A stretch of 6,450 nucleotides of DNA from CADEEN01 sp031389585 (GCA_031389585.1 JANMSS010000206.1:1-6450), one strand, 5' to 3'. Positions 1 to 6,301 are shown, counted from the first letter of the stretch. Program-made: numbers and translations. Notes: generated by a model not told the origin, from the sequence alone.

Positions 1-44
1 TTGCGGCGGGGCCCGAGCCCCCGCGGCATCAGGTGAGGGAGTGA
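1..44 (+). other. possible 3' end of an unidentified rightward gene
   Basis: Two rightward frames run in from the window edge and stop just before the hairpin, one with a TGA at 34-36 and one with a TGA at 42-44. In both, nearly every codon ends in G or C, as expected for real genes in this genome. The frame stopping at 42-44 would end directly against the hairpin that starts at 45, the usual layout of a gene end and its terminator. Only 11 to 13 residues are visible and they match no family I know. The stretch could equally be non-coding, so this is a weak call. Confidence 0.25.
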
Positions 45-90
45 GGAAGGGCAAGGCCCGCAAGGTTCGCTTTGCGGGCCTTGCCCTTTC
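45..90. terminator. long perfect hairpin, probable shared terminator
   Basis: Arms 47-63 and 72-88 are perfect reverse complements over 17 bp and rich in G and C. G-C and G-U pairs extend the stem at 45-46/89-90 and at 64-65/70-71, leaving a TTCG loop at 66-69. The hairpin begins 15 bp beyond the stop codon of the leftward hydrolase gene, and possibly right after the end of a rightward gene, so it could stop transcription from both sides. No long T run follows the stem on either strand; the rightward side has only three Ts. It is therefore not a textbook Rho-independent terminator. It might instead protect mRNA 3' ends. Confidence 0.7.
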
Positions 91-105
91 TGGCACCCAC
101 TTGAC

Positions 106-1161
106 TCAGGCGACGCAGAAGCGCCAGACGCCGTCGTCGCCCGCGCGCCGCACCAGCTTGCCGACATGCCACAGCGCGTGCAGATGGGCAATGGCCTCAC
201 CCATCGCAAAGGTGGTCTGGTGCAGGTCGAGCGTGCGCTTGAACAGCACCGGCAGCATGTCTGCGGCGTGTGACGGCGCGATCGCGCAGGCGGCCAGGAC
301 CTCGGCCAGCCGCTCGACATGGTGCTCGCGCAACTGGCGCACGCGCGTGTGCAGGCCGGTGAAGGGCTTGCCGTGCGAGGGCAGCACTAGCGTCTCGGCC
401 GGCACGCGTTCATAGCGCGCGATCGAATTCAGGAACAGCGTCAGCGGGTCGGATTCGGGTTCGAGGTCGTAGACGCTGACGTTGGTCGAGATGCGCGGCA
501 AAATCATGTCGCCCGAGATCAACACGCCGAGCTTGACGCAGTGCAGCGCGATGTGCTCGGGCGCATGGCCATAGCCGTCGATGCACTGCCAGGCATGCCC
601 ACCGATCTCGATCGTCATGCTGTCCATCAGCCGCCGGTACTGGTTGGGGACCTGCGGCACCATGCTCGCGTAGTAGTTCGAACGCGCGCGCACCTTGGCC
701 AGTGCCTCGGGGTCCGAGAGGCCATGGCTGGCGAAAAACGCGGCTGCGCAGTCACCACCAAAGCCCGTCGTACTCTGGCTGCCGATGCGCGCGGCATTGA
801 AATCCGTGGCGCTGATCCACATCCGGCAGTTCCATCGGCCGGTCAGCCAATGCGCCAGGCCGATGTGGTCAGGGTGCATGTGGGTGACGATCACGCGCAG
901 CACCGGCAGGCCGCCGAGCTGGGTGGCAAAGACCTGCTCCCAGGCCGCGCGGGTGGCCTCGTCGCTGATGCCACAGTCGACGATGGTCCAGCCCTCCACG
1001 CCGTCCTGCCGGTCACGCAGCAGCCACAGGTTGATGTGATTCAGCGCGAAGGGCAGCGCCATGCGCAGCCAGCGCACGCCAGGCGCGACCTCCAGCGTTG
1101 CCCCCGAGGCCGGCAGCGCATCGCCGAGCGGGTAGTGCAGTTCCAATTCGTTCGGATTCAC
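106..1161 (-). CDS. metallo-beta-lactamase-fold hydrolase
   Basis: This 351-residue soluble protein belongs to the metallo-beta-lactamase superfamily, in the glyoxalase II/LACTB2-like group of Zn-dependent hydrolases. All expected metal ligands are present: His94, His96, Asp98 and His99 in the HxHxDH motif (THMHPDH), His199 in the YGHAPEH segment, Asp218 in SGDM and His263 in PSHGKP. An N-terminal strand region precedes the motif. The last 80 or so residues are rich in helix-forming residues and resemble the small C-terminal winged-helix-like domain of LACTB2 proteins. No signal peptide is seen, so it should be cytoplasmic. The start is a GTG at 1161, with only a weak AAGG-like ribosome site upstream; no better start lies nearby. 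The gene is divergent from the LiuR-type regulator across a 56-bp gap carrying a candidate operator, which suggests shared control. The substrate is unknown. A thioester or lactone linked to branched-chain acyl-CoA metabolism is plausible but inferred only from context. Confidence 0.93.
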   Translation of the reverse strand: MNPNELELHYPLGDALPASGATLEVAPGVRWLRMALPFALNHINLWLLRDRQDGVEGWTIVDCGISDEATRAAWEQVFATQLGGLPVLRVIVTHMHPDHIGLAHWLTGRWNCRMWISATDFNAARIGSQSTTGFGGDCAAAFFASHGLSDPEALAKVRARSNYYASMVPQVPNQYRRLMDSMTIEIGGHAWQCIDGYGHAPEHIALHCVKLGVLISGDMILPRISTNVSVYDLEPESDPLTLFLNSIARYERVPAETLVLPSHGKPFTGLHTRVRQLREHHVERLAEVLAACAIAPSHAADMLPVLFKRTLDLHQTTFAMGEAIAHLHALWHVGKLVRRAGDDGVWRFCVA

Positions 1162-1170
1162 GGGCGGCCT

Positions 1171-1176
1171 TATATT
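1171..1176 (+). promoter_or_regulatory. possible -10 box for the liuR operon
   Basis: TATATT at 1171-1176 matches five of six positions of the -10 consensus on the plus strand. It would place the transcript start near 1183, about 35 nt ahead of the regulator's ATG and within the candidate operator, compatible with repression. The matching -35 region near 1147-1154, inside the divergent gene, is poor. This box overlaps the leftward -10 box almost completely, so the two promoters would compete for polymerase. Confidence 0.35.
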
Positions 1177-1196
1177 TACGTTTACGTTAACGTCAA
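1175..1196. promoter_or_regulatory. candidate LiuR operator (nested palindromes)
   Basis: Three ACGT tetramers start at 1178, 1184 and 1190, exactly 6 bp apart. The whole 22-bp segment is palindromic around the middle ACGT, with 9 of 11 base pairs matching. The right-hand 16 bp, TTTACGTTAACGTCAA (1181-1196), form a second palindrome with 7 of 8 pairs matching. TTTACG is directly repeated at 1175 and 1181. A dyad between a MerR-family gene and a divergent gene is the usual place for autoregulation. LiuR-type proteins are known to act near branched-chain amino acid catabolism genes. Assigning this site to the adjacent regulator is an inference. Confidence 0.7.
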
Positions 1197-1217
1197 CTTG
1201 AGCCGCAGTTTATCGAC

Positions 1218-1619
1218 ATGGGTGCCCACCGCAGCTTCACGATCGCCGAACTGGCCGCGGAATTCGATGTCACGCCGCGTGCGATCCGCTTCTACGAAGA
1301 CACGGGCCTGCTGGAGCCCGCGCGCGCAGGTCGCAACCGCGTCTATTCGCAGCGCGACCGCACGCGCCTGAAGCTCACCCTGCGCGGCAAGCGCCTGGGC
1401 CTGTCGCTGTCGGAGATCCTGCAGCTGCTGCGGATGTACGACTCCGAAGCCGACACCGCGCCGCAGTTGAATGCCTTCCTGGCCGTGCTGCAAAGCCACC
1501 GCGCGCAGCTCGAACAGCAGCAGGACGACATCCGCGTGATGCTGGGCGAGATCGCCCAGCATGAACAGCGCTGCAAGCGGCTGCTGGCCAGCGCAACCAC
1601 GAGCGCCGCGCGCCGATGA
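1218..1619 (+). CDS. liuR: MerR-family regulator, LiuR type
   Basis: This 133-residue DNA-binding protein is predicted to control leucine/isovalerate catabolism genes. Residues 7-26 form the MerR helix-turn-helix (FTIAELAAEFDVTPRAIRFY), followed by YEDTGLLEP, the wing around residues 39-47 (RNRVYSQRD) and the second helical motif RGKRLGLSLSEI (56-67). The rest, rich in Gln, Leu and Glu up to about residue 123, should be the antiparallel dimerisation coiled coil. It has a single cysteine (Cys119) and no Cys pair as in metal- or redox-sensing MerR proteins, which fits a sensor of an acyl-CoA or other organic ligand. The sequence style and the downstream liuA gene support LiuR. The ATG at 1218 is the first start after an in-frame TAA at 1188, but no clear ribosome-binding site precedes it. 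The gene shares an ATGA overlap with the next gene. The ligand cannot be read from the sequence. Confidence 0.87.
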   Translation: MGAHRSFTIAELAAEFDVTPRAIRFYEDTGLLEPARAGRNRVYSQRDRTRLKLTLRGKRLGLSLSEILQLLRMYDSEADTAPQLNAFLAVLQSHRAQLEQQQDDIRVMLGEIAQHEQRCKRLLASATTSAARR

Positions 1620-2071
1620 AGCACGCCACGCCCGCCGACCCCGGCTACGTGCAACGCGTGCACGACTCGTACGCCAGGCAGGCGGTGATGCGCACGCTCG
1701 GCGCCACCCTCGATGGCGTCGAGCCGGGCCGGGTGGTGATCGTGATGCACCACCGGCCCGAGCTGACGCAGCAGCACGGCTTCCTGCACGCCGGCGTGGT
1801 GGCCACCGCGCTCGATTCGGCCTGCGGCTACGCCGCGTTTTCGCTGATGCCGGCCGACGCCGCGGTGCTGACGATCGAGTTCAAGCTCAACCTGCTGGCG
1901 CCGGCGCGCGGGCCGTGGTTTCGCTTCGAAGGCCTGGTCGCCAAGGCCGGGCGCACGATCAGCGTCGTCGAAGGCAAGGCCTGGCAGCATGAGGCCGGCG
2001 GGCCAGAGTCACTGTGTGCCACGATGACGGCCACGATCATGACCGTGCAAGGCCGCGGATTGACGCATTGA
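1616..2071 (+). CDS. PaaI-type hotdog-fold acyl-CoA thioesterase
   Basis: This 151-residue single-domain protein is predicted to hydrolyse acyl-CoA thioesters in the cytoplasm. The family signature is clear: an N-terminal helix, then QQHGFLHAG (52-60) and the long central helix with Asp67 (VVATALDSACGYAAF). His58 and Asp67 have the same 9-residue spacing as the HGG...D active-site segment of PaaI. The second Gly of HGG is replaced by Ala here. The later segment TIEFKLNLLAPARG (86-99) is the typical hotdog sheet pattern. Its ATG overlaps the regulator's stop (ATGA), which implies translational coupling; a 17-bp gap leads to liuA. The position suggests that it relieves build-up of a branched or unsaturated acyl-CoA intermediate, but the real substrate is unknown. 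The family call is firm. Confidence 0.9.
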   Translation: MKHATPADPGYVQRVHDSYARQAVMRTLGATLDGVEPGRVVIVMHHRPELTQQHGFLHAGVVATALDSACGYAAFSLMPADAAVLTIEFKLNLLAPARGPWFRFEGLVAKAGRTISVVEGKAWQHEAGGPESLCATMTATIMTVQGRGLTH

Positions 2072-2076
2072 ATTTC

Positions 2077-2080
2077 GGAG
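2077..2080 (+). promoter_or_regulatory. ribosome-binding site of liuA
   Basis: GGAG at 2077-2080 sits 8 bp before the ATG at 2089. It supports that start over an earlier in-frame ATG at 2014, which lies inside the thioesterase gene. Confidence 0.8.
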
Positions 2081-2088
2081 ACCAGATC

Positions 2089-3270
2089 ATGAGCCAACTC
2101 CCCGGCCTCGACTTCCAGCTCGGCGAAGACATCGACGCGCTGCGCGACGCAGTCCGCACGTTTGCGCAGGCCGAGATCGCGCCGCGCGCAGGCCAGATCG
2201 ACCAGAGCGACCAGTTCCCGATGGACCTGTGGCGCAAAATGGGCGAGCTCGGCGTGCTCGGCATCACCGTGCCCGAGGAATACGGCGGCGCCAACATGGG
2301 CTACCTGGCGCACATGATCGCGATGGAGGAGATCTCGCGCGCCTCGGCCTCGGTGGGTCTGAGCTATGGCGCGCACAGCAACCTGTGCGTGAATCAGCTC
2401 AAGCGCAACGGCAGCGACGCCCAGCGCAAGAAATACCTGCCCAAGCTGATCAGCGGCGAGCATGTCGGCGCGCTGGCGATGAGCGAGCCCGGCGCCGGCT
2501 CCGACGTGCTCTCGATGAAGCTCAAGGCCGAAGACAAGGGCGGCGTCTACCTGCTCAACGGCACCAAGATGTGGATCACCAACGGCCCCGACGCCGACAC
2601 CATGGTGGTCTATGCCAAGACCGAACCCGAGTTGGGTGCACGCGGCGTCACCGCCTTCATCGTCGAGAAGGGCATGCAGGGCTTCTCCACGGCGCAAAAG
2701 CTCGACAAGCTCGGCATGCGCGGCAGCCACACCGGCGAGATGGTGTTCCACAACGTCGAGGTGCCCGCGGCCAACATCCTGGGCGCACTCAACGGCGGCA
2801 CCAAGGTGCTGATGAGCGGGCTGGACTACGAACGCGCAGTGCTTTGCGGCGGGCCGATCGGTGTGATGCAGGCGGTGATGGACAACGTCATCCCTTACAT
2901 TCACGATCGCAAGCAGTTCGGCCAGAGCATCGGCGAGTTCCAGCTCATCCAGGGCAAGGTGGCCGATATGTACACCACGCTGCAGGCCGGCCGGGCCTTC
3001 CTCTACACGATCGGAAAGAACCTCGACAAGCTGGGCGCCGAGCATGTGCGCCGGATACGCAAGGACTGCGCCAGCGTGGTGCTGTGGTGCGCCGAAAAAG
3101 CCACCTGGATGGCCGGCGAGGGGATCCAGATCTTCGGCGGCAACGGCTACATCAACGACTACCCGCTCGGCCGCCTGTGGCGCGACGCCAAGCTCTACGA
3201 GATCGGCGCGGGCACCTCGGAAGTTCGCCGCATGCTGATCGGGCGCGAGCTGTTCGCAGAGACGATGTGA
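2089..3270 (+). CDS. liuA: isovaleryl-CoA dehydrogenase
   Basis: This 393-residue FAD flavoprotein oxidises isovaleryl-CoA to 3-methylcrotonyl-CoA, the first committed step of leucine breakdown after the branched-chain keto acid dehydrogenase, and passes electrons to electron-transfer flavoprotein. The full acyl-CoA dehydrogenase architecture is present: an N-terminal helical domain to about residue 125, the signature AMSEPGAGSD (130-139) in the middle sheet domain, and the C-terminal helical domain with QIFGGNGYINDYPLGRLWRD (347-366). The catalytic base is Glu248 in LDYER, the position peculiar to isovaleryl-CoA dehydrogenases. The usual catalytic Glu of short- and medium-chain enzymes is replaced in IGAGTSE (372-378), as expected. 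The length equals the family norm and no key residue is missing. The start at 2089 follows a good ribosome site and gives the usual N-terminus; the upstream in-frame extension to 2014 is rejected. The stop overlaps the next gene's GTG. The symbol ivd is also in use. Confidence 0.97.
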   Translation: MSQLPGLDFQLGEDIDALRDAVRTFAQAEIAPRAGQIDQSDQFPMDLWRKMGELGVLGITVPEEYGGANMGYLAHMIAMEEISRASASVGLSYGAHSNLCVNQLKRNGSDAQRKKYLPKLISGEHVGALAMSEPGAGSDVLSMKLKAEDKGGVYLLNGTKMWITNGPDADTMVVYAKTEPELGARGVTAFIVEKGMQGFSTAQKLDKLGMRGSHTGEMVFHNVEVPAANILGALNGGTKVLMSGLDYERAVLCGGPIGVMQAVMDNVIPYIHDRKQFGQSIGEFQLIQGKVADMYTTLQAGRAFLYTIGKNLDKLGAEHVRRIRKDCASVVLWCAEKATWMAGEGIQIFGGNGYINDYPLGRLWRDAKLYEIGAGTSEVRRMLIGRELFAETM

Positions 3271-3839
3271 GCACCTTGCCGACGATCAACCTGGGCATCG
3301 ACGGCTGGAGGCTGCGTGCCTGGCGCGAGGGCGACGCACCGGCGCTGGCTGAACATGCCGACAACCCCAAAGTCTGGCGCCACATGAGCGACCGTTTTCC
3401 GCATCCGTACACGTTGGCGATCGCCGAGGATTGGGTGCGCCAGGGGCATATCGACTTTGGCGGTGACAACTGGGCCATCGCACTCGAAAACCAGGCGGTC
3501 GGCGGCTGCGGTATCCACCAGGAAGAAGGCCAGTTCCGCTGCAACGCCGAGATCGGCTACTGGCTGGCCGAGCGGTACTGGGGCCGAGGCGTCGTCACTC
3601 GGGTGGCGCGAGCGCTCACCGAGCGCGCCTTCGGCGACTCCGAGACCATGCGCGTGTTTGCCCCGATCCACGCCGACAACGCGGCGTCAATGCGGGTGGT
3701 CGAGAAGTGCGGATTCATTCGCGAGGGCGTACTCCGACAGAGCGCGATCAAGTCCGGACGCGTGATTGACCGCGTCCTCTACGCAACACACCGGGCAATG
3801 GTCGAAGATGCCGCATCGGCCCACCTCTCGACACTCTGA
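3267..3839 (+). CDS. GNAT-family N-acetyltransferase (RimJ/RimL-like)
   Basis: This 190-residue protein is predicted to transfer an acetyl group from acetyl-CoA to an unknown amine. The GNAT fold reads clearly: an N-terminal strand region (RLRAWREGDAPAL), an IGYWLAERYWGRGVVTRVAR segment (96-115) containing the acetyl-CoA-binding motif A, and the C-terminal motif HADNAASMRVVEKCGFIREG (135-154), typical of RimJ/RimL-like members. The start is taken as the GTG at 3267, which overlaps the liuA stop by 4 bp (GTGA); a weak AGAG lies just upstream. A TTG at 3276 is a possible alternative. The last 40 or so codons include many ending in A (gga, gta, cga, gca, aca), less GC-biased than the neighbouring genes, which hints at a different history. 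Two bases separate it from the carbonic anhydrase. The substrate, protein or small molecule, cannot be inferred. Any link to leucine catabolism is contextual only. Confidence 0.87.
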   Translation: MSTLPTINLGIDGWRLRAWREGDAPALAEHADNPKVWRHMSDRFPHPYTLAIAEDWVRQGHIDFGGDNWAIALENQAVGGCGIHQEEGQFRCNAEIGYWLAERYWGRGVVTRVARALTERAFGDSETMRVFAPIHADNAASMRVVEKCGFIREGVLRQSAIKSGRVIDRVLYATHRAMVEDAASAHLSTL

Positions 3840-3841
3840 CA

Positions 3842-4510
3842 ATGACCACCGAACTCGACGAACTGTTTGCCAGCAACCGCAGCTGGGCGGCGAGCACCGA
3901 GGCCCGGGAGCCGGGGTTCTTCACGCGGCTGGCCAAGCAGCAGAACCCGAAGTACATGTGGATTGGTTGCGCCGACAGCCGCGTGCCCGCCAACGAGATC
4001 ACCGGCCTGGACCCGGGCGAGGTCTTCGTGCACCGCAATGTCGCCAACGTTGTCGTGCACAGCGACCTGAATGCCCTGTCCACCATCCAGTTCGCCGTCG
4101 ATCACCTGAAGGTCGAGTACATCATCGTCGTCGGCCACTATGGCTGCGGCGGCGTGCGTGCCGCGCTGCACGGCACGCGCGTCGGCCTGGTGGACAACTG
4201 GCTGCGCCATGTTCAGGACGTGCGCCTGCGCCACCGTGGCCGCATCGACCACCTGAGCCCGGCCGAGCAGGAAGATGTGCTGTGCGAGATGAACGTGATC
4301 GAGCAGGTTGGCAACGTGGCGCTGTCCACCGTGGTTCAGGACGCCTGGCTGCGCGGCCAGACGCTGGCTGTCCACGGTTGGGTCTATGGCCTGGGCGACG
4401 GCTTGCTGAAGAATCTCGAGGTCACGATGGAGCGGGCCGAGACCGTGGTCAAGGTCTTCTCGGCCGCCATCAAGCGCTATCCGCGCGTGGCGCTGACCGA
4501 CGAGGACTGA
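3842..4510 (+). CDS. can: beta-class carbonic anhydrase
   Basis: This 222-residue zinc enzyme interconverts CO2 and bicarbonate in the cytoplasm. All catalytic residues are present: zinc ligands Cys43, His99 and Cys102, with the Asp45-Arg47 dyad in CADSR, and the HYGCGGV segment (99-105). Length and alignment match E. coli Can closely. Residues Trp40, Val48, Arg65 and Tyr182 match those that form the non-catalytic bicarbonate pocket in the H. influenzae and E. coli enzymes. It is thus probably a type II beta-carbonic anhydrase, inactive at low pH and low bicarbonate. No Shine-Dalgarno sequence precedes the ATG, which lies 2 bp after the GNAT stop, so it probably depends on translational coupling. 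In this operon it could supply bicarbonate to a biotin-dependent methylcrotonyl-CoA carboxylase; that role is inferred. It may also be the cell's general housekeeping enzyme. Confidence 0.95.
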   Translation: MTTELDELFASNRSWAASTEAREPGFFTRLAKQQNPKYMWIGCADSRVPANEITGLDPGEVFVHRNVANVVVHSDLNALSTIQFAVDHLKVEYIIVVGHYGCGGVRAALHGTRVGLVDNWLRHVQDVRLRHRGRIDHLSPAEQEDVLCEMNVIEQVGNVALSTVVQDAWLRGQTLAVHGWVYGLGDGLLKNLEVTMERAETVVKVFSAAIKRYPRVALTDED

Positions 4511-4519
4511 TCGCGGCGC

Positions 4520-6298
4520 ATGTTTCCCCAGCTCACCGATCCGCGCGCGGTTGACATCGCGCTGGCAATGCTGGACGGCTTCAACCGCCACTACCGCCTG
4601 TTCCGCGAGACCAGCGCCGCCGCCAAGGCGCGCTTCGAGGCGGCGGACTGGCATGGCCAGCAACGCGCGCAACGTGAACGCATCGAGTTCTACGACCTGC
4701 GCGTCAACGAAGCCAGCGAGCGGCTGACGCATGAATTCGCCGCCCCGGAATTGCCCGGCGACGTCTGGCAGCAGATCAAGCTGCACTACATCGGCCTGCT
4801 GACCAATCACCACCAGCCGGAACTGGCCGAGACCTTTTTCAACTCGGTGACGACCAAGCTGCTGCACCGCAGCTACTTCCGCAACGACTTCATCTTCGTG
4901 CGCCCGGCGATCTCTACCGAATACATCGAAAACGAAGAGCCGGCAGCCGCGCCGACGTACCGCGTCTACTACCCGACGCGCGAGAACTTGCGCGAGACGC
5001 TGTTGCGCGTCGTCAGCAACTTCCAGCTCGACTGCAAATTCGAGGATCTCGGCGGCGACATCGACGCCGTGCTGGCCGCGCTAGAGCGCCAACTGGGCGA
5101 CTGGCGCCTGCGCCCCAACTTCCAAATCCAGGTGCTGGCCTCGCTGTTTTTCCGCAACAAGGGGGCCTATCTGGTCGGCAAGATCATCAACGGCTTCAGT
5201 GAAGTGCCGTTCACGCTGCCGATCATGCACGGCGCGAACGGCAGGTTGGTGATCGACGCCGCGCTGTTCGGCGAAGACGACTTGTTGCTGATCTTCAGCT
5301 TCGCCCGCGCCTACTTCATGGTCGACATGGAGATCCCGAGCGCGTATGTGCAGTTCCTGCGTTCGCTGATGCCCAGGAAGCCGCGCACTGAGCTCTACAG
5401 TGCCCTGGGCCTGCAAAAGCACGGCAAGAACCTGTTCTACCGCGACTTTCTGCACCACCTGCGCCACTCGAGCGACCAGTTCCGCGTCGCCCCCGGCATC
5501 AAGGGCATGGTCATGCTGGTCTTTGACCTGCCCTCGTTCCCCTATGTCTTCAAGGTCATCAAGGACGACTACCCGCCGCCCAAGGACACCACGCGCGAAC
5601 AGATCATGGGCAAGTACCTGCTGGTCAAGACTCACGACCGCGTCGGCCGCATGGCCGACACCCTCGAGTACACCAACGTCGCCTTCCCACGAGCGCGCTT
5701 CGAGGACGCGCTGGTGGCCGATCTGAAGCAGCACTGCGCCAGCGTGCTCGAGGAGGACGGTGACGCGCTGGTGATCCGCCACCTCTACATCGAGCGGCGC
5801 ATGATCCCGCTCAACATCTACCTGCAGGACGCCACGCCGGAGCAGCTTGAGCATGCCGTGATCGAGTACGGCAACGCAATCAAGGACCTGGTGGCCGCCA
5901 ACATCTTCCCCGGCGACATGCTGTGGAAGAACTTCGGCGTCACCCGCCACGGCAAGGTCGTGTTCTACGACTACGACGAAATCGAGTACATCACCGACTG
6001 CAACTTCCGCCGCGTGCCCACCCCGCGCACCGAAGAAGAAGAGATGAGCGGCGAGGTCTGGTACCACGTGGGCCCCAAAGACGTGTTCCCTGAATCCTTT
6101 GGCCCCTTCCTGCTCGGCAACGACGCCGTGCGCCAAGTCTTCATGAAGCACCACGCCGACCTGCTCGATGCGGCGTACTGGCAAAGCCACAAGGCCCGCA
6201 TCGCCGAGGGCTACGTGCATGACGTGTTCCCGTACGAGGCCGAGAAGCGATTTCGCCGCGGCCCGACTATCCTTGCCCAACTGACGCCCACGACCTGA
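4520..6298 (+). CDS. aceK: isocitrate dehydrogenase kinase/phosphatase
   Basis: This 592-residue bifunctional enzyme phosphorylates and dephosphorylates NADP-isocitrate dehydrogenase. It thereby sets how much isocitrate enters the glyoxylate shunt. Length is near that of E. coli AceK (578). The N-terminal regulatory domain occupies roughly residues 1-315. The kinase domain follows, with nucleotide loop APGIKGMVM (324-332), Lys345 in VFKVIKD (equivalent to E. coli Lys336), HDRVGRMADT (372-381, Asp380 equivalent to Asp371), Asp466 in FPGDMLWKNFGV (Asp457) and Asp484 in FYDYDEIE (Asp475). All are intact, so kinase and phosphatase activities are expected. The ATG at 4520 gives the family's usual N-terminus. 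A GAGGA at 4502-4506 is rather far upstream, so translation may partly depend on the preceding gene. aceA and aceB are not in the window. In enterobacteria aceK lies in the aceBAK operon, so its place beside liuA is a notable arrangement, consistent with growth on acetyl-CoA-yielding substrates. Confidence 0.98.
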   Translation: MFPQLTDPRAVDIALAMLDGFNRHYRLFRETSAAAKARFEAADWHGQQRAQRERIEFYDLRVNEASERLTHEFAAPELPGDVWQQIKLHYIGLLTNHHQPELAETFFNSVTTKLLHRSYFRNDFIFVRPAISTEYIENEEPAAAPTYRVYYPTRENLRETLLRVVSNFQLDCKFEDLGGDIDAVLAALERQLGDWRLRPNFQIQVLASLFFRNKGAYLVGKIINGFSEVPFTLPIMHGANGRLVIDAALFGEDDLLLIFSFARAYFMVDMEIPSAYVQFLRSLMPRKPRTELYSALGLQKHGKNLFYRDFLHHLRHSSDQFRVAPGIKGMVMLVFDLPSFPYVFKVIKDDYPPPKDTTREQIMGKYLLVKTHDRVGRMADTLEYTNVAFPRARFEDALVADLKQHCASVLEEDGDALVIRHLYIERRMIPLNIYLQDATPEQLEHAVIEYGNAIKDLVAANIFPGDMLWKNFGVTRHGKVVFYDYDEIEYITDCNFRRVPTPRTEEEEMSGEVWYHVGPKDVFPESFGPFLLGNDAVRQVFMKHHADLLDAAYWQSHKARIAEGYVHDVFPYEAEKRFRRGPTILAQLTPTT

Positions 6299-6301
6299 AA
6301 C

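Larger units (their letters stand above)
1169..1196 (-). promoter_or_regulatory. candidate sigma-70 promoter for the leftward hydrolase
   Basis: Read on the minus strand, a -35 box TTGACG (1196-1191) is followed after 16 bp by a -10 box TATAAG (1174-1169). Each is close to consensus. Transcription would begin near 1162, next to the GTG start codon at 1161, so the mRNA would be leaderless or nearly so. The -35 box and spacer lie inside the candidate operator, so a bound regulator should block this promoter. The call rests on motif matching by eye. Confidence 0.55.

Noticed and set aside
41..415. Rightward open frame of 124 codons starting with GTG at 41
   Set aside because: It runs through the terminator-like hairpin and then antisense to the hydrolase C-terminus. 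Its translation is unstructured and Ser/Arg-rich.
541..1371. Rightward open frame of 276 codons across the hydrolase gene and the divergent gap
   Set aside because: It lies antisense to a protein with all metallo-beta-lactamase ligands and runs through the promoter region and into liuR in another frame. Its translation is rich in Arg, Ala, Gln and His and matches no family; it is a product of high GC.
2060..2065. TTGACG ahead of liuA as a second operator half-site or -35 box
   Set aside because: No matching inverted half-site and no -10 box at suitable spacing follow. It overlaps the last codons of the thioesterase gene.
2014..2088. Extension of LiuA by 25 residues from an ATG at 2014
   Set aside because: It overlaps the thioesterase coding region, lacks similarity to family N-termini, and the ATG at 2089 has a proper ribosome site.
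1828..3045. Leftward open frame of 405 codons opposite the thioesterase and liuA
   Set aside because: It covers two well-supported genes on the other strand, and its His-, Ala- and Val-rich translation is typical of an antisense shadow.
2229..3266. N-terminal extension of the GNAT frame back to 2229
   Set aside because: This part lies inside liuA in another frame and translates to Arg-rich sequence with no domain. The GNAT fold begins after the GTG at 3267.
3779..4867. Leftward open frame of 362 codons opposite can and the start of aceK
   Set aside because: It is antisense to conserved active-site regions of carbonic anhydrase and has no recognisable domain.
5081..6280. Leftward open frame of 399 codons opposite aceK
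   Set aside because: It lies wholly within aceK, whose sense translation aligns with the family throughout. The antisense product has low-complexity His/Val/Ala composition.
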